From Adiantum capillus-veneris (Eukaryota > Streptophyta > Polypodiopsida > Polypodiales > Pteridaceae): a stretch of DNA of 64,000 nucleotides. The notes under the pieces are model-generated. The model searched no databases and was not told where the DNA came from. It saw only the letters and a list, made by a program, of their open reading frames with translations. Shown one piece after another: positions 1 through 11,443 of the stretch. Positions within the stretch are counted from its first letter, which is position 1; every line of letters starts with the position of its first letter. The DNA lies in assembly GCA_014529385.2 (NCBI GenBank), contig CM043949.1:142549858-142613857 (forward strand), in the 5' to 3' direction. A program made the position numbers and the translations under genes.

Positions 1-1002
1 ATATTCCGGCGAAAAAAAAGTCTCGGGGGCCTCCGCCCCCGAGGCCTTTAAAGTTACCCCTGATTCTTGTCCGTGAAAATTTTGGTTTCTGGTGAGTGAT
101 TTTCCTTCACGCACGATGGCTTCTCCTCATAATGGGGGCCTTACAAATGTGCGCTTTTACCACAGAAAATTACAAGGGTAAATCAGGCTCCATACTTAAC
201 ACATGTGTCGCCTCTGCCTTTTTTGACCTCAAATGCACCACAGCATCTCACTAGATTCCTATCAAAAGAATTGCAAAAAAGATTGTAGGGACATGTTTGG
301 GTGGAATCCACTTCTCATTAATTAATTTCCATCCATGATTCGTTTGGAACCATGCATTCAAAAGCAAGAGTCCCTTTTCACGTCAAAGACCCCTCGCCCC
401 CCCTCCTGCGCCTCCTCTGTGATCGCCATGGAGGTCGACTGCATCGCGATGGTAGCCTTGAACCCCCCCCCCCCCTCTCCTCTTTTTCCTTCTCCCCTCG
501 CTGACCGTGGCCCACGGCCGGAGCAAAGTGGGGGCCATAAGCCCACGACCCCTTCTCGCTGCCTGCCCTTCCGAATTCAACCACCTCTGCATCCCCTGAT
601 TCGTCAGGTCTCTTGCTTCTACATCCCCTCATCGCCTCAACCTCAAATGAAGATGGCAGCCCTGCCTCTATCTAGGCGTTCGAGATCAAAAAGCCCAACA
701 CACCCTCTCTCTCTCCCATTGCCTTCGTGCTCGCATGTCCCCAGATACCATCTTGCCAAACTGTCCAAGTCTGAGAGAGAGAGAGAGAGAGAGCATTGTT
801 GCATCCAAGCCTTTCAGGCTTTGGAAAAGAGCTCGTGCGCAAGTCGCTTGCCCCTTACCCCTTCATGCAAAAAATTCACAATGGCCAGGCCAAACCGTCT
901 CTCTGCCTTGATCAACAATGACTCCATCATCGGGAAGCGCCGTCGCCAAGGAACCCTGCATCCAGATGATCGGGAAACCAAGAAAACTCTCAGTCTCTCT
1001 AC
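1..1002. other. Degenerate CT-rich intergenic DNA, no gene seen
   Basis: I see no credible gene here. The longest open frame (335-1165) runs into the LTR that begins at 1003 and has a low-complexity Ser/Pro/Arg-rich translation. A perfect 9-bp stem (CTCGGGGGC / GCCCCCGAG) with a 4-nt loop sits at 22-43. A short (GA)n run lies at 773-793. Parts of 300-620 resemble 13,410-13,470 and 14,190-14,340, so this is probably an old dispersed or duplicated repeat. It is the left flank of the retrotransposon insertion, and its original continuation resumes at 11,910. Confidence 0.6.
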
Positions 1003-1463
1003 TGTAATGGAATTGATATTTCTATTAATTATTATAGCTAACAGGTGGAAAAGGCTTGACCGAGCTAGGCCTATGCATACGAGAATATATTTCATGTATT
1101 ATTCAAGTGCTCTTTATGAGCTTCGACCATTTATGACCGGCCGGCCAGTTTGTACTCACAATTGACCATTTAACAAATCTATAAAACAAATACGTGCAAG
1201 AGGGAAATGGTCACTCTTGCACGGGGGGAGATTGCACCCAGTGCTCGTGTCTATTCTTCTCTCCTCTCCTCTCTTGTCTCTTGTCATGATGACGTAGTAC
1301 TCCACTCTAGGAGGTGCGCCTGCGCGCGCTCTTTGGCTCTCTCTTTCATCCTCTCTATCTTGTGTTGCATGGTCGATTGCCAGGTATGCAGATTCGTGTA
1401 TTTCATTGTATGTAGCATATTATTTGTATATTTGCAGGCACGTCGACGCCTCTGTCTGTAGCA
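1003..1463 (+). repeat. 5' LTR of LARD-like element
   Basis: It begins TGTAATGGAATTG and ends CTGTAGCA. It aligns along its whole length with 11,444-11,909. The palindromic GACCGGCCGGCC core near 1137 and the GCACGGGGGGAG block are shared by both copies. Compared with the 3' copy it lacks a 7-bp GATGTAT duplication and has one extra CT dinucleotide. Confidence 0.93.
1180..1187 (+). promoter_or_regulatory. Putative LTR TATA box
   Basis: TATAAAAC lies about 180 bp inside the LTR and is preserved in the 3' copy at 11,628-11,635. It is followed by a CT-rich leader, as in many plant LTR promoters. The assignment is by motif and position only. Confidence 0.55.
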
Positions 1464-1464
1464 G

Positions 1465-1476
1465 TGGTATCAGAGC
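1465..1476 (+). promoter_or_regulatory. Primer binding site, initiator Met-tRNA type
   Basis: TGGTATCAGAGC starts one base after the LTR end. This is the standard plant retrotransposon complement to the 3' end of initiator methionine tRNA, where minus-strand DNA synthesis begins. It fixes the element's orientation as plus. Confidence 0.92.
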
Positions 1477-2360
1477 GCAGGCTACGCTCCAAAACTAAAG
1501 ATTTAATTGACAAGTAGCAGCTAAGTATCTTATTTTCTTATGTTTGTAGATTTTGTTAATTCCTTCCATTTGTAGTAATTAGTGTTGATTTCATGAGGTT
1601 GTTAGGGGTCTTTGAAATTAAAGAGAGAGTCACTTCCTTTTTGTCATGATATAGTGATTACTAGTGTAATTATGATAATAAAACATAATAATGGAATAAA
1701 TTAAACTTAATCTCTTGAAGACACTCAAGAATGAGAAGGAAGTAATAGTATGTGGCCTCAAGATAGGGTGTTGCCAAAATGTAGTTTCCTCCATGATCAT
1801 ATGAAGGCTTGACCAGAACCCACATCATAGGATAAAGACAGAGAGAAGTTTAAAATTGATTAGTGAAGCCTTAATTAAGAGGGGTTCAATATGGTATTAA
1901 TAGATTTCAATTATTCGTTAGCTGATAAGACATCCACCAGGGAGTTTTGCACAAGGGAATGAGGAGAAGAAGAATAGTTTTATGAAGGGGAAAAAGTACT
2001 TGGAGTTTTCCAAAGGACACTTTACTAAAGTGTATCCAGAAGCGAAGCGCATAACAACAATAGGGTTAACCTAAGAGATGCTACCAAGGTGTAGCAAAGG
2101 TACACTCTCATTTGTCGTCACAATGAAGTTGTCAGTAGTATGAGCGACTAGTGCATTGACAAAATCGGTGACAGTAGTAATCACGACAGATGCCGCCTAC
2201 ACAAGCAATAGCGCAACGTAGCAACTGCTAACCTTCAACCAGAAGGGCTCACCGCTGGATCGTTTTTTTAAATTTTTTTGCATGACAGCGCTGTACGTCT
2301 TTGCCTCCGCACATTGCATGCGCCAACAACTTAGCTGAACCTTGCCAACCACCAGTATAA

Positions 2361-2510
2361 AAAAAAATAGAATCTCTCTCTCTCTCTCTCTCGTTCTTGC
2401 ATGGTGTATAAGATGCATACATCACAACCTTCCTTGTCTACTGTATACAAAAAATAGAATCTCTCTCTCTGGCGTATAAGCTGCCTGCATCACAACCTTC
2501 TGTGTCTACT
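2361..2510. repeat. Imperfect ~85-bp tandem duplication with CT runs
   Basis: The block AAAAAATAGAATCTCTCTCT, then a short variable part, then GTATAAG..GC..CATCACAACCTTC..GTCTACT occurs twice in succession, at about 2361-2441 and 2449-2510. The copies differ in CT-run length and a few bases. Confidence 0.7.
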
Positions 2511-3573
2511 TGTGGCGCCCACATTACACCAACACTCTCACTCCCTAGCATCAAAATCGCCAACCACCCTCGGTCTCCCTCTATCACTCCTTGCAACCGC
2601 CGGTTCCACTACATTTCTCTTTTCTTACCAGGACTACCACCCACTCTCCATGCACGCTGGTTGAGACTACTTCCCAAATCACCAACTCCTCACCATGCAG
2701 ACTCCACCGGCTATCTTCTCTCCCTCTTTCTCTGCGCCCAAGCAGTTAGCGTCTTCTTCCTTCTTTCAGTGGCGCCCACCGTGCAGCCATCACCCATCTA
2801 CCCTGTGGCCACCCACTTACCACCACGAGATTGCCATGCGCGCAGTGCTATTCTCTTGACTTCTCTCTCTTAGAGCTGTCGGCCCCTGTTATGATACCCC
2901 CACAAGTAGAAACGGCCACCTCATTAATTAAGGTTGTAAGATTGAGGCTCTGTGGTGCAACGCGGGTGATGATGTGAGGAGAGTTCGGCGATGTCAATGC
3001 AGGTAGGAGTTGAGGAAGCTCTCGGGGCAGGTACTATGTAGATAAAGAGAGGTAGGCGGTGTGCATATTGTGTGAGCAGTTGATGCATGGGACAAGAGGC
3101 GCAAGGGGCAGCCAGCTGACGAGAGACAGAGAGAGAGAAACTATCTGGTTGGTTGAGGTTGGCCGACGAGTCTCTTTCCCCCACCTCACTTTATATCCCT
3201 CTCTTCCAGTACTCCAAGGATCTCCCTCTCTCTCTCTCTCTCCGTCGTCGACAGCTGAGGGCGTATCCATGATGAGCCAACTCTCTATCGAGAACAGCCT
3301 CAGTGGATGCATCAAAGTCTCGCTCTATCTCCCTCTCCCCGACTCCTTGAGTACGATGGCGTACAGAAGCGGACACTGACCAAGCTCTGCAGAGCTCACT
3401 GCTTTGACAAACACCCGACGCTGACGATGCTGATGACAAAAATATTAAATAAAAAAATAAAAATCATTTTGATTCTCACTTTACTCAAATTTTTTTGCTC
3501 CTAGGCATCAGATCAAATTCACACGGATGGTATCCGTTTGGCCTCATGTACAATTTTGGACTTTTGAAAGTTC

Positions 3574-3576
<3 letters not shown>

Positions 3577-3648
<72 letters not shown>
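3577..3648. repeat. (CT)36 microsatellite
   Basis: An uninterrupted CT dinucleotide run of about 72 nt. It produces spurious Ser-Leu and Arg-Glu open frames on both strands. Confidence 0.97.
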
Positions 3649-3649
<1 letters not shown>

Positions 3650-3735
3650 CTATACCAAACTCCCGGCCACCCTCCCTCTCTCTCTTCCCTCTTTCCCAGT
3701 ACGGCTGTGCAGCGGCCGCTACAATACTTTCTCGG

Positions 3736-4130
3736 ACAACGTTCGATGCCAGGCATCCATGTACATTGACGATGACGATAATGATGCGTTTTTAGGCTTT
3801 CAATTTAATTTTTCACTTTACTTCATTTTTTATACCCATACATTGTATTAGAACCATAACGATTGTATTAGTTTGGTCCCGTAGGCCTTTGGAAGACAAG
3901 TAATATAGCATTTTATGGCGCTCTCTCTCTTTCCCCTCCCAATATGACTACTTACAGCGGTGGACATTGCCAGAAGCTCTTCCATGACTAATGCAATAAT
4001 TTTTGCACCGACGCCCAATGCAGGGCATCTATGGGACTTGACGACGACTGCGATGCTTTTATTCGATTTTCGTACCCAAACATTGTATTAGATCCACAAG
4101 GACTATCTCACTTAGTTTTCATAGGTAATT
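3736..4130. repeat. Diverged direct repeat pair inside the LARD-like element
   Basis: 3736-3880 and 4000-4130 share the order ATGCCAGGCATC / ATGCAGGGCATC, then TTGACGATGACG / TTGACGACGACT, then TACCCA.ACATTGTATTAGA, with substitutions and short gaps. They are probably an old tandem duplication. Confidence 0.5.
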
Positions 4131-6732
4131 TTTGCATTTTAAACATGGTTCGTGTGACATTTCATTTCATTTTTCTTTCTCTCTTCACAACCCTCGACCA
4201 CCTTGTTATGTTGAAGTTTATAGCGAATAAATGCTATACTAACTGGAATATAAAGTAGCCTTACACCTCTTAATGGTCTCTTACCTAGTGAGAAGGTAGG
4301 GGAGGTGGCCATTTTGACCTCTTTTCCCCCACTTTTTGGCCCGGATTTAAAAATACACTAAAAAATTCAAATTTCAAGTTTTCCCTCCTTAAAAGGTCCC
4401 CTAACCTATTTCATGGTCAAAAAAGTATTTTTGACCTCCAAAAGTCAAAAACGTGCACTAAAAAATTCTAAAAAATTAAAATTTTCCAACAAAATTCAAA
4501 ACATCATTTTCCACCCTCCAAAGTCTTTCCAAACCTATTCTATAGCTAAAAAGTGATTTTCTCTCTCTACAAACCCTTTTTCAAGCTCTCCATGGCTGCA
4601 ACAACCACATGCACCCCCTATAGTCCAGCATTATCTCTCTACAAGCTTTCTCCCATCTCCATTGTAGCACCAAGCAAGCTTCTCCCCCATCTCAGCTTCC
4701 CCTTGTCCACCACATAGTTCCACACCAAGCTAGCTCCTCTCCCTTCTCTCACCTCCATTACAGCATGAAACAAGATTCTACTCCTTCTACTTTCATTCAC
4801 TCGCACTACATGGAAACCTCTACTCCCGAAGGTGGAAAAAGAATCAACTCATATGACTTGCATTCCACAAGAACAGGAGGTGTGAATAGTGCATGGGCAT
4901 TGCAAGGATTCATCTGCAACATAAAGATAGAATGGTGAGAAAACTACCCTTGTAGCTTACATTCAGAGCTTAAGATCATCTCCATCTTTAAGTTTATCAT
5001 ACTGGAGGGAATTAACCTCTTTATGGCTTTCAATGTTTAGGCTTCACACCTCATAACATTGGGTGGTGCTATTTTGTTGATGGCTTTGGTGCGCCATCTA
5101 TAGTTTTGTAGCATGTGATTGAGTCTCGCAATGTAAGTAAGTTGTGTTATCTATGGAGAGTCATCAAAGATTTTTCTTATAATTTATTCTTTGTATAGTT
5201 GTCATTAGATTATCATAATGATATCATTTTGTACTTTATAACTTTGTGCTCACATAATCTGTTGTTTACTTACAGAGTCAACTTGTTTTGAGAGGACATG
5301 AGCAAGCAACCATGTGTAGAGATGGAAATCACCCTATTTTTGTTCCGTGAGGAACCTTTCACTACCATGTTAAAAGATTTTGATAAGAATAGTAGGATTT
5401 TTGTAGAATCTTGAACCAATAGGTACTCTCTAGGAGCTCTTAGAAAATTCATCTCTATAGTACTACTATCTTCCCTAGTGTCATAGACACACAAATATTC
5501 GTGTATATGAATCTCTAGATGAGAAAGACAAATACTTGTAAGAGAAGCCTAACAAAAACAACATTATCTCCGTTTGTAATTATTTTTATGAGACTGGATT
5601 CCTCTATAAATGCAATATAAATATTTCTTTTTGTTAAATGGTGTCGCACTGAGTGAGAGTATTTAATTTAGATTACTGGAGTTTCATACAGATTTGAGAA
5701 ATATTGTTGATTTTTATGGATGTTCTGATTTGCCTGTAAGATGTTTGAAGCCTCAAGTCTTAATCATTCCACCATAAGAAATTCATGCAATATTTTGATT
5801 TGAAAGTTTAATCACTAATGGTTATTCTTATTAAAGTGGATCATAACCTTTGTCAAGATGTCATCGTTGTTTGGGGATGTTGAATATATATTAATAGCAA
5901 TATTTCAAAAGTTGAGGAAGCTAAATTCTTGCTTTCCAAAATGTTATTGTTTCCATACTATGCCTATGCCAAGCTTGACTTAGAGAAATGACAACTTGAG
6001 ATGGAGGTGTAGATATATGGGGGTGACTTATTATTGATTCTTGTTTCATCATATATATTATAAAGCCTTTGAGTTTTCACCTTTTTGAGTAGTGTTGACA
6101 AGTTTTTGGTATCAAACCTTCTTAAATATCCCTATTAATTCGCTATTGTTAGCTATTTATTTGGTATTTCTAAAGATCATACCAATAGCTATCACCTTGT
6201 GAACTTAATTGTTGAATTGTGGATTTGATTTTTACTATGTAGCTCATTTGGATAGAGAAAGTGTAAACATAAATTATAGATACATGCATTGTTAACATAG
6301 AAGATATGTATTACTCGAACCTATATAACTGCTGATCAAGAAACCTTTGGTTGGATACTATAACAATAGGGGTCACATGTGGTTTCAAATACCAAAGAAA
6401 TGGCTTAACCAAAACATTCCCAAGAACACGAGGTGAACACAAGGAAGTAAACATTGGCTCCTTGTTTGGTTGATTTCTAGTGCTAAATGTTCTGAGTGCA
6501 CAAAATTTGTGAGGCCTTTGACCTTGGGAGTTCACTAAAGTATATGTAACATAACACATGCGTTCAACAGAAGGGAATTTATATTCTTGTAAAGTTACAA
6601 AAACATGTGTAGGTAAGGCCTATAAGGGCTACTTTCAATCCATTGGGGTGAACGCACATGATATAGGAAAATTTTACATAGTGAATACTCCGGACATCAA
6701 ACACTACACCTCTATCTCATGGCCATACATTA

Positions 6733-6820
6733 AAACAAAGCCCCTATTTGTCATTTTGAAGCCCCAGGGACCCTCAACAAGAGGGGCCGCAAGGGCGCGC
6801 AAATTGGCCATCTAGGGACA
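6733..6820. repeat. Single arm of the fold-back repeat family
   Basis: The order TTGTCATTTT, GCCCCAGGGACCCTCAACAA, GAGGGGCCGCAAGGGCGCGC, AATTGGCCATC matches one arm of the palindromes at 6969-7260 and 7340-7632. No partner arm follows; instead a short ACAAATAGGGGC segment re-pairs only with the start of the arm. Confidence 0.75.
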
Positions 6821-6886
6821 AATAGGGGCCAAGATATCTCCAAGAACAGGGGATGGACACAAGGAAGTAAAAAATGGTTGATAAGC

Positions 6887-7256
6887 ATGATACAAGGTTT
6901 AGCTATCTGCCAATTGTGGGGGGGGGGGGGGCTTGCTATGACCACATTAAACTGCCCAGTTCTATCTTATGGCCATGCATTAAAAAAAGCATATACTTGT
7001 CATTTTAGGGCCCCAGGGACACTCAACAAGAGGGGCCACAAGGGCGCGCAAACTGGCCATCCAAAAATTTTGGATGGCCAAAAGAGGGGCCACAAGGGCG
7101 CGCAAACTGGCCATCCAAAATTTTTGGATGGCCACAAGGGCGCGCAAACTGGCCGTCCAAAAATTTTGGATGGCCAATTTGTGCGCCCTTGTGGCCCCTC
7201 TTGCTGAGGGTCCTTGAGGCCTTAAAATGGCAAGTACAAGATTTTTGTTAATGCAT
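6887..7256. repeat. Fold-back repeat unit 1
   Basis: The unit opens with GCATGATACAAGGTTTAGCTA, a G run and a leader ending ATGGCCATGCATTAAAAAAA. It then forms an inverted repeat with arms of about 93 bp (6969-7062 and 7168-7260). Between the arms are three tandem sub-units of CACAAGGGCGCGCAAACTGG plus CCATCCAAAAATTTTGGATGG, each with its own small palindrome. The same leader recurs at 7258, so units 1 and 2 form a tandem pair about 370 bp apart. Confidence 0.85.
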
Positions 7257-7257
7257 G

Positions 7258-7632
7258 GCATGATACAAAGTTTAGCTATTTGCCATTGGGGGGGGGGGGT
7301 AGTTTGCTATGAATACATTAAACTGCCCAATTCTATCTCATGGCCATGCATTAAAAAAAGCCTGTACTTGTCATTTTAGGGCCCCAGGGACCCTCAACAT
7401 GAGGGGCCGCAAGGGCGTGCAAATTGGCCATCCAAAAAATTTGGATGGCCAATTTGCGCGCCCTTGCGGCCCCTCATGTTGAGGGTCCCTGGGGCCCTAA
7501 AATGACAAGTATAAGAGTTTTTGGCCATCCAAAATTTTTGGATGGCCAATTTGCGCGCCCTTGCGGCCCCTCATGTTGAGGGTCCCTGGGGCCCTAAAAT
7601 GACAAGTACAAGAGTTTTTTTGATGCATGGCC
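7258..7632. repeat. Fold-back repeat unit 2, near-perfect palindrome
   Basis: The left arm (7340-7436) runs ATGGCCATGCATTAAAAAAA to AATTGGCCATCC. It is followed by a near-exact reverse complement (7439-7520) and a second reverse-complement arm (7523-7632). A transcript could fold into a stem of about 95 bp with either right arm. No protein-coding potential is seen. The leader 7258-7340 is homologous to 6887-6970 of unit 1. Confidence 0.88.
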
Positions 7633-9337
7633 ATAATTCAAGAGGGCAGTTTTTCTTTTTTTGAAAGTGTTGAACTTTTAGGCTGTTTTCAAGAGCTTTT
7701 AGTGTTCAATTGGCTCCGAATCTCACACAAATTTGTTCATCTTGTCGCGCTCTTTGACCATCGTGTGATGCAAAAAAATCATATCCTACTCGGATTCTCC
7801 AAAAATCAATGTGCAAGTTGGCAATTTCTTAAAAAATGATGTAAAATAGACATTTCTTACTTTTTCCTTAATCTACGGGCTCGAACGAGCATTAAAACCA
7901 TGGAATCTGAAAATACTCAAAGAGATAATGTTTTTTATTGTGTTAAGGACTGTATTTCTCATACAAAAATTTCTCAAAATCTCACCCTAACACCTTCAAA
8001 AGTGGCTTCCAAGGAGTGCCCTTGATCAAAAATTCAAACTGAAGGAAAACAATCAGAATGAACTCCTACACTGTGTACAAACTTTAAAATAACCAAAATT
8101 TCCTTTTAAAAAATTTATTGCTAAAAATTTGAAAATAGACTACCCTTAGACTTCCCACAACAATAGAAATCCAAGGGTTCAAGGAGAGGTCTGGTGTCAC
8201 AAGTGCATGGTAGGAATCTAATCGAGGTTTATTCCGTCAAGATCTCTTATACTTTATCATGTCTTCTCATGTACAATCTTACCAAATAAAAACAAACTTA
8301 CACTTTAAATGACTACAAATCTTATTTAACTTATCAAACAATCTAAAATATGGTAGACCTAGAGTGCTCTTACACATCAACAAACAAAAAAGTCCAAATT
8401 TCTTCTCATTAACTTTGATAAACATACATCTGTGGACAACTTCCAAGGAGTAGTGCGGTCATAGTTCTTACATCCATTCCATGACATGGTATGCTCATGG
8501 GGTGACCTATCACATAAAAATATCTTTGGTAGGAGTGCCGTCATGTTAGGAAAGGGTGTGTTGCTGCTGATGAAAAGTTTTTGCATTGTTCTACTAGGGA
8601 TCTCTCCATATTAGCATAATGATTTTTGGTGTAGTGGGAGCCACATTGCCGCTGATGAGAGCTTTGTGCCACCGTAAAAGCTTTATATTATGCCAGTTCC
8701 TTGAGCCATTCTTGCAAACAACGCCACTCAACTAGCATAGCAAGAGGTCACCTTGTAACAAAAACATGTATGAATTCAACATTTGCAAGCTGTATAATAA
8801 AGACACTTGTTAAGTATATGTTGTACAAATTTGCAAGTATTTCTATCTAACTGGAAATAAACAATCCTAAAATATACATTAGGATGAGATTACCATCCCT
8901 AATAAGCATGGATTTGAAGCACCTACCTGCAAGATGTAACAAAGAAGACTGTTTTAGAGGAAAAGTGGTGACACTTGGCCTCTCTAACCTGCAGCCTTTC
9001 ACTATTTGTGCATAAAAGCAACCTTTGTGCCAAGCACTACAAAACAAGTAGAGACAACACCTTAGACTTCAAAGTTTATGATAAGAAGAACACAATCAAA
9101 AGTAAGAAGTATATTGTTACCTTGCATAAAGGGGTGTTTTATTCAAATATGTGATGGTATTGGCAAGATATTGAAGAACCATGAACATTCATCTCACCGA
9201 TGGTACCACGTTCCTGGGATGACCTCTGTTCACCCTCACGTGCGGCCTTTGGTGCAAACGTTGCGAACAAGCAAATATGTATGCATACGATTTGTGATGT
9301 CCTTGAGCACCATGGTAGCTATTGCGTGAGGAAGCAA
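7633..9337. other. Non-coding interior, nothing recognised
   Basis: AT-rich sequence with only short open frames on both strands. No repeat unit, RNA gene or conserved protein motif was recognised. Confidence 0.5.
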
Positions 9338-9572
9338 AGGATGAAAAGAGAGAGGGGGGAGGGAGAGAGAGGAACATGGGAGGAGACAAGGGGGTAGTAG
9401 GGAAGAGAGAGAGAGAGTGGAGAAGGAGGAGAGAAGGGGGCAGGGAGGGAGAGGGAGGAACATGGGAGGAGAGAAGGGGACAGTGGGAGAGAGGGAGAGA
9501 GAGGGGAGGAGGAGGAGAGAAGGGGGCAGGGAGGGAGAAGAGAGGGAGAAAGGAGAGAGGAGGAAGAGAGAA
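9338..9572 (+). repeat. 235-nt purine tract with 86-bp tandem repeat
   Basis: The plus strand is almost purely A and G, with only isolated T or C. GGAACATGGGAGGAGA starts at 9371 and again at 9457, and the following GAGAAGGGGGCAGGGAGGGA also recurs, giving two imperfect copies 86 bp apart. The tract ends in poly-T and poly-A patches at 9580-9650. Confidence 0.85.
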
Positions 9573-10808
9573 CAAAGGTTTTTTTTTTAGGGGAGTTTTT
9601 TTTTTTGAAAAATTGGACTTTTAGTGCTTGTAAGTTTAAAAAAAGGTACAAAAATACTTTTTTGATATGGATATATGTTGGAGGGAGTTTTAAGTCAAAA
9701 ATAAGTAAAAAGAACTTTTTTTAAAAAAAGTCAAATTTTGGCTCTTAGTGATCCACTTTTTTTATGATGTGGCCACACCTCTTTACTCCCTTCACTTTCA
9801 AAAAGGTAGAGAGAGAAGGTGACCTCCTAGGTCCACATCCTATGTGTCTAAGAAAAGGCTAGAAAAGCCTACTCAAAATTAGCTTCTTGAATGCCCTTGT
9901 TCTCTTAACCCTACACACCATTAGCCTTAATTCCTAAAAATTAGGATTCCTTACAAGGCCCATGCAAGGTCCATATTTCTCCTAATGTAAGGATCATGGT
10001 CTGTATTCATCGCTAGCAACCTATTGTCATTTAACCTCTAGCATCTACGTACGACTCCTTCATCACTTAATGTTCATTCATAATTTTATGTTATTCACTG
10101 TTTTGCACACATATCCATAGTTGAAATTTGCATAAATTACAAATTTTGGGGATTTTTATTCAAAGTTGCCCTCTTTACATGGCTCATTCTACACCTACTA
10201 CTTGCACTGGTCAATCCTGCTAACCTTATGTTTCTTTTATTTTTTCACAATTTTACGGCTCCATACCATCATCTGAACTACCCCATTTTCGACTTTATTG
10301 TAATTAGCACACCATTAAGGACGCAAGTGTTTTCAGTATATCATTTACATGAATCCTCTCTTTGTTTTGCAAAATTATTTTAACCCTTTTTGCTTGGTAC
10401 TTATTTGGTTTAGTATATCAATCCTCTCGTACAATATGTCATTCATGAAAAACAATGCAGGTATGCATACTTCTCTAAATTCGTTTCTATATCGCATCGC
10501 TCAATCACTATTTCTTCGCCAAACTTTTACGTATTCAATTTCTCAATGTAGTTTACATTCCAGACACTTATTTAATTTTCAATAGAAAATGCATTGCTAC
10601 GGTCAAGGCTTACTACTTGCACGTTATGAAATTTTATTGCCATGATTACTCATTAGCTATGCAGCTCGTCATTTGAGCTAGGGTGCTCGGGGATATCAAG
10701 CCACTGTTTGTAAGTGCTTTGCTACTGGAACATACTCTAATTTGGTGTCAAATAGGTAACAAATGTTTTCTTCTTATGCCTTGCTTGGTCCATTGGTCAC
10801 ACACACAC
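9573..10808. other. AT-rich non-coding interior
   Basis: No gene was recognised. The frames at 10,349-10,585 and 10,683-10,904 are short, hydrophobic or low in complexity, and have no supporting start context or known motif. Confidence 0.45.
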
Positions 10809-11005
10809 AGATTCGCCGATTTAGGCATTGTGTACATACTCATCTTGGTGCAGATCCGCCGATTTAGAAAGCACATTGATAAATTGCAGATTCATGATTT
10901 TTAACTTATACCAAATGTAGATTCGCCGATTTAGGCAGCATTAGTGCTGATTCGCCGATTTAGGTAGCACGTCTTATTGGTTTAGATTCACCGATTTAGG
11001 CAACA
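10809..11005 (+). repeat. Reiterated AGATTCGCCGATTTAGGCA motif (5 copies)
   Basis: Copies start near 10,809, 10,852, 10,919, 10,948 and 10,984. Each is AGATTCGCCGATTTAGG with one to a few changes, usually followed by a GCA(G/A)CA-like tail. A partial copy (GCAGATTCATGATTT) lies at 10,886. Spacing is irregular (29-67 bp), so this is an iterated motif rather than a regular satellite. It sits about 450 bp upstream of the 3' LTR. Confidence 0.85.
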
Positions 11006-11443
11006 CCGATCACAAAATCATGCTGCAGTGGCTGGCCACCACTGCAACTGGTATGATTTTGTTACCCGGGTATAGAAAATGAAAGATATTTTGGATTTGG
11101 ATTTGGATTGGGAATTGATACATGTCGATGATTTTCTGTCATGACGGTATTTATGAAATTGGATTTGAAATTGATGAGAAATGATTATTGAATGATGAGT
11201 GTGACCAATGATATCCTGATTCATCAGGGTATAACATATACTGGTTATTCTAGTGGTATGGGACACTAGAATAGGTAGTATGTGGATGATGGTGGGCATA
11301 AGCTAATGTTGTTTAGTTTCATAAATTTTTCTTTTATTATGTGATGTTTTTTGACACAACATACTAATCACTGCTTTTGACAAGTATTGTTTGCAGATTT
11401 TTATCTTCGCAACTGAGGACAATTGCTTTCCAACGGAGAGGTA

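Larger units (their letters stand above)
1477..6700. other. Non-coding left interior of the LARD-like element
   Basis: The interior is AT-rich with scattered CT-rich patches. Open frames are short and low in complexity, for example 2502-2873 and the (CT)n-driven frames at 3495-3851. I found no gag or pol signature. 4260-4560 is especially A/T-rich with repeated CTAAAAAATTC-like words. Confidence 0.6.

Noticed and set aside
1207-1461. Open frame starting MVTLARGEIAPSARVYSS, repeated at 11,655
   Set aside because: It lies wholly in the LTR and recurs only because both LTRs are homologous. The C-terminal parts differ by frameshift.
2502-2873. 123-codon Ser/Pro/Leu-rich frame
   Set aside because: Low complexity, no motif, and inside the non-coding interior of the LARD-like element.
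3495-3851. Long Ser-Leu and Arg-Glu open frames across CT/GA arrays (also at 12,227, 14,444, 15,054, 20,383, 21,166, 47,644, 61,844)
   Set aside because: They are translations of dinucleotide repeats, open in several frames on both strands, with no conserved flanking protein.
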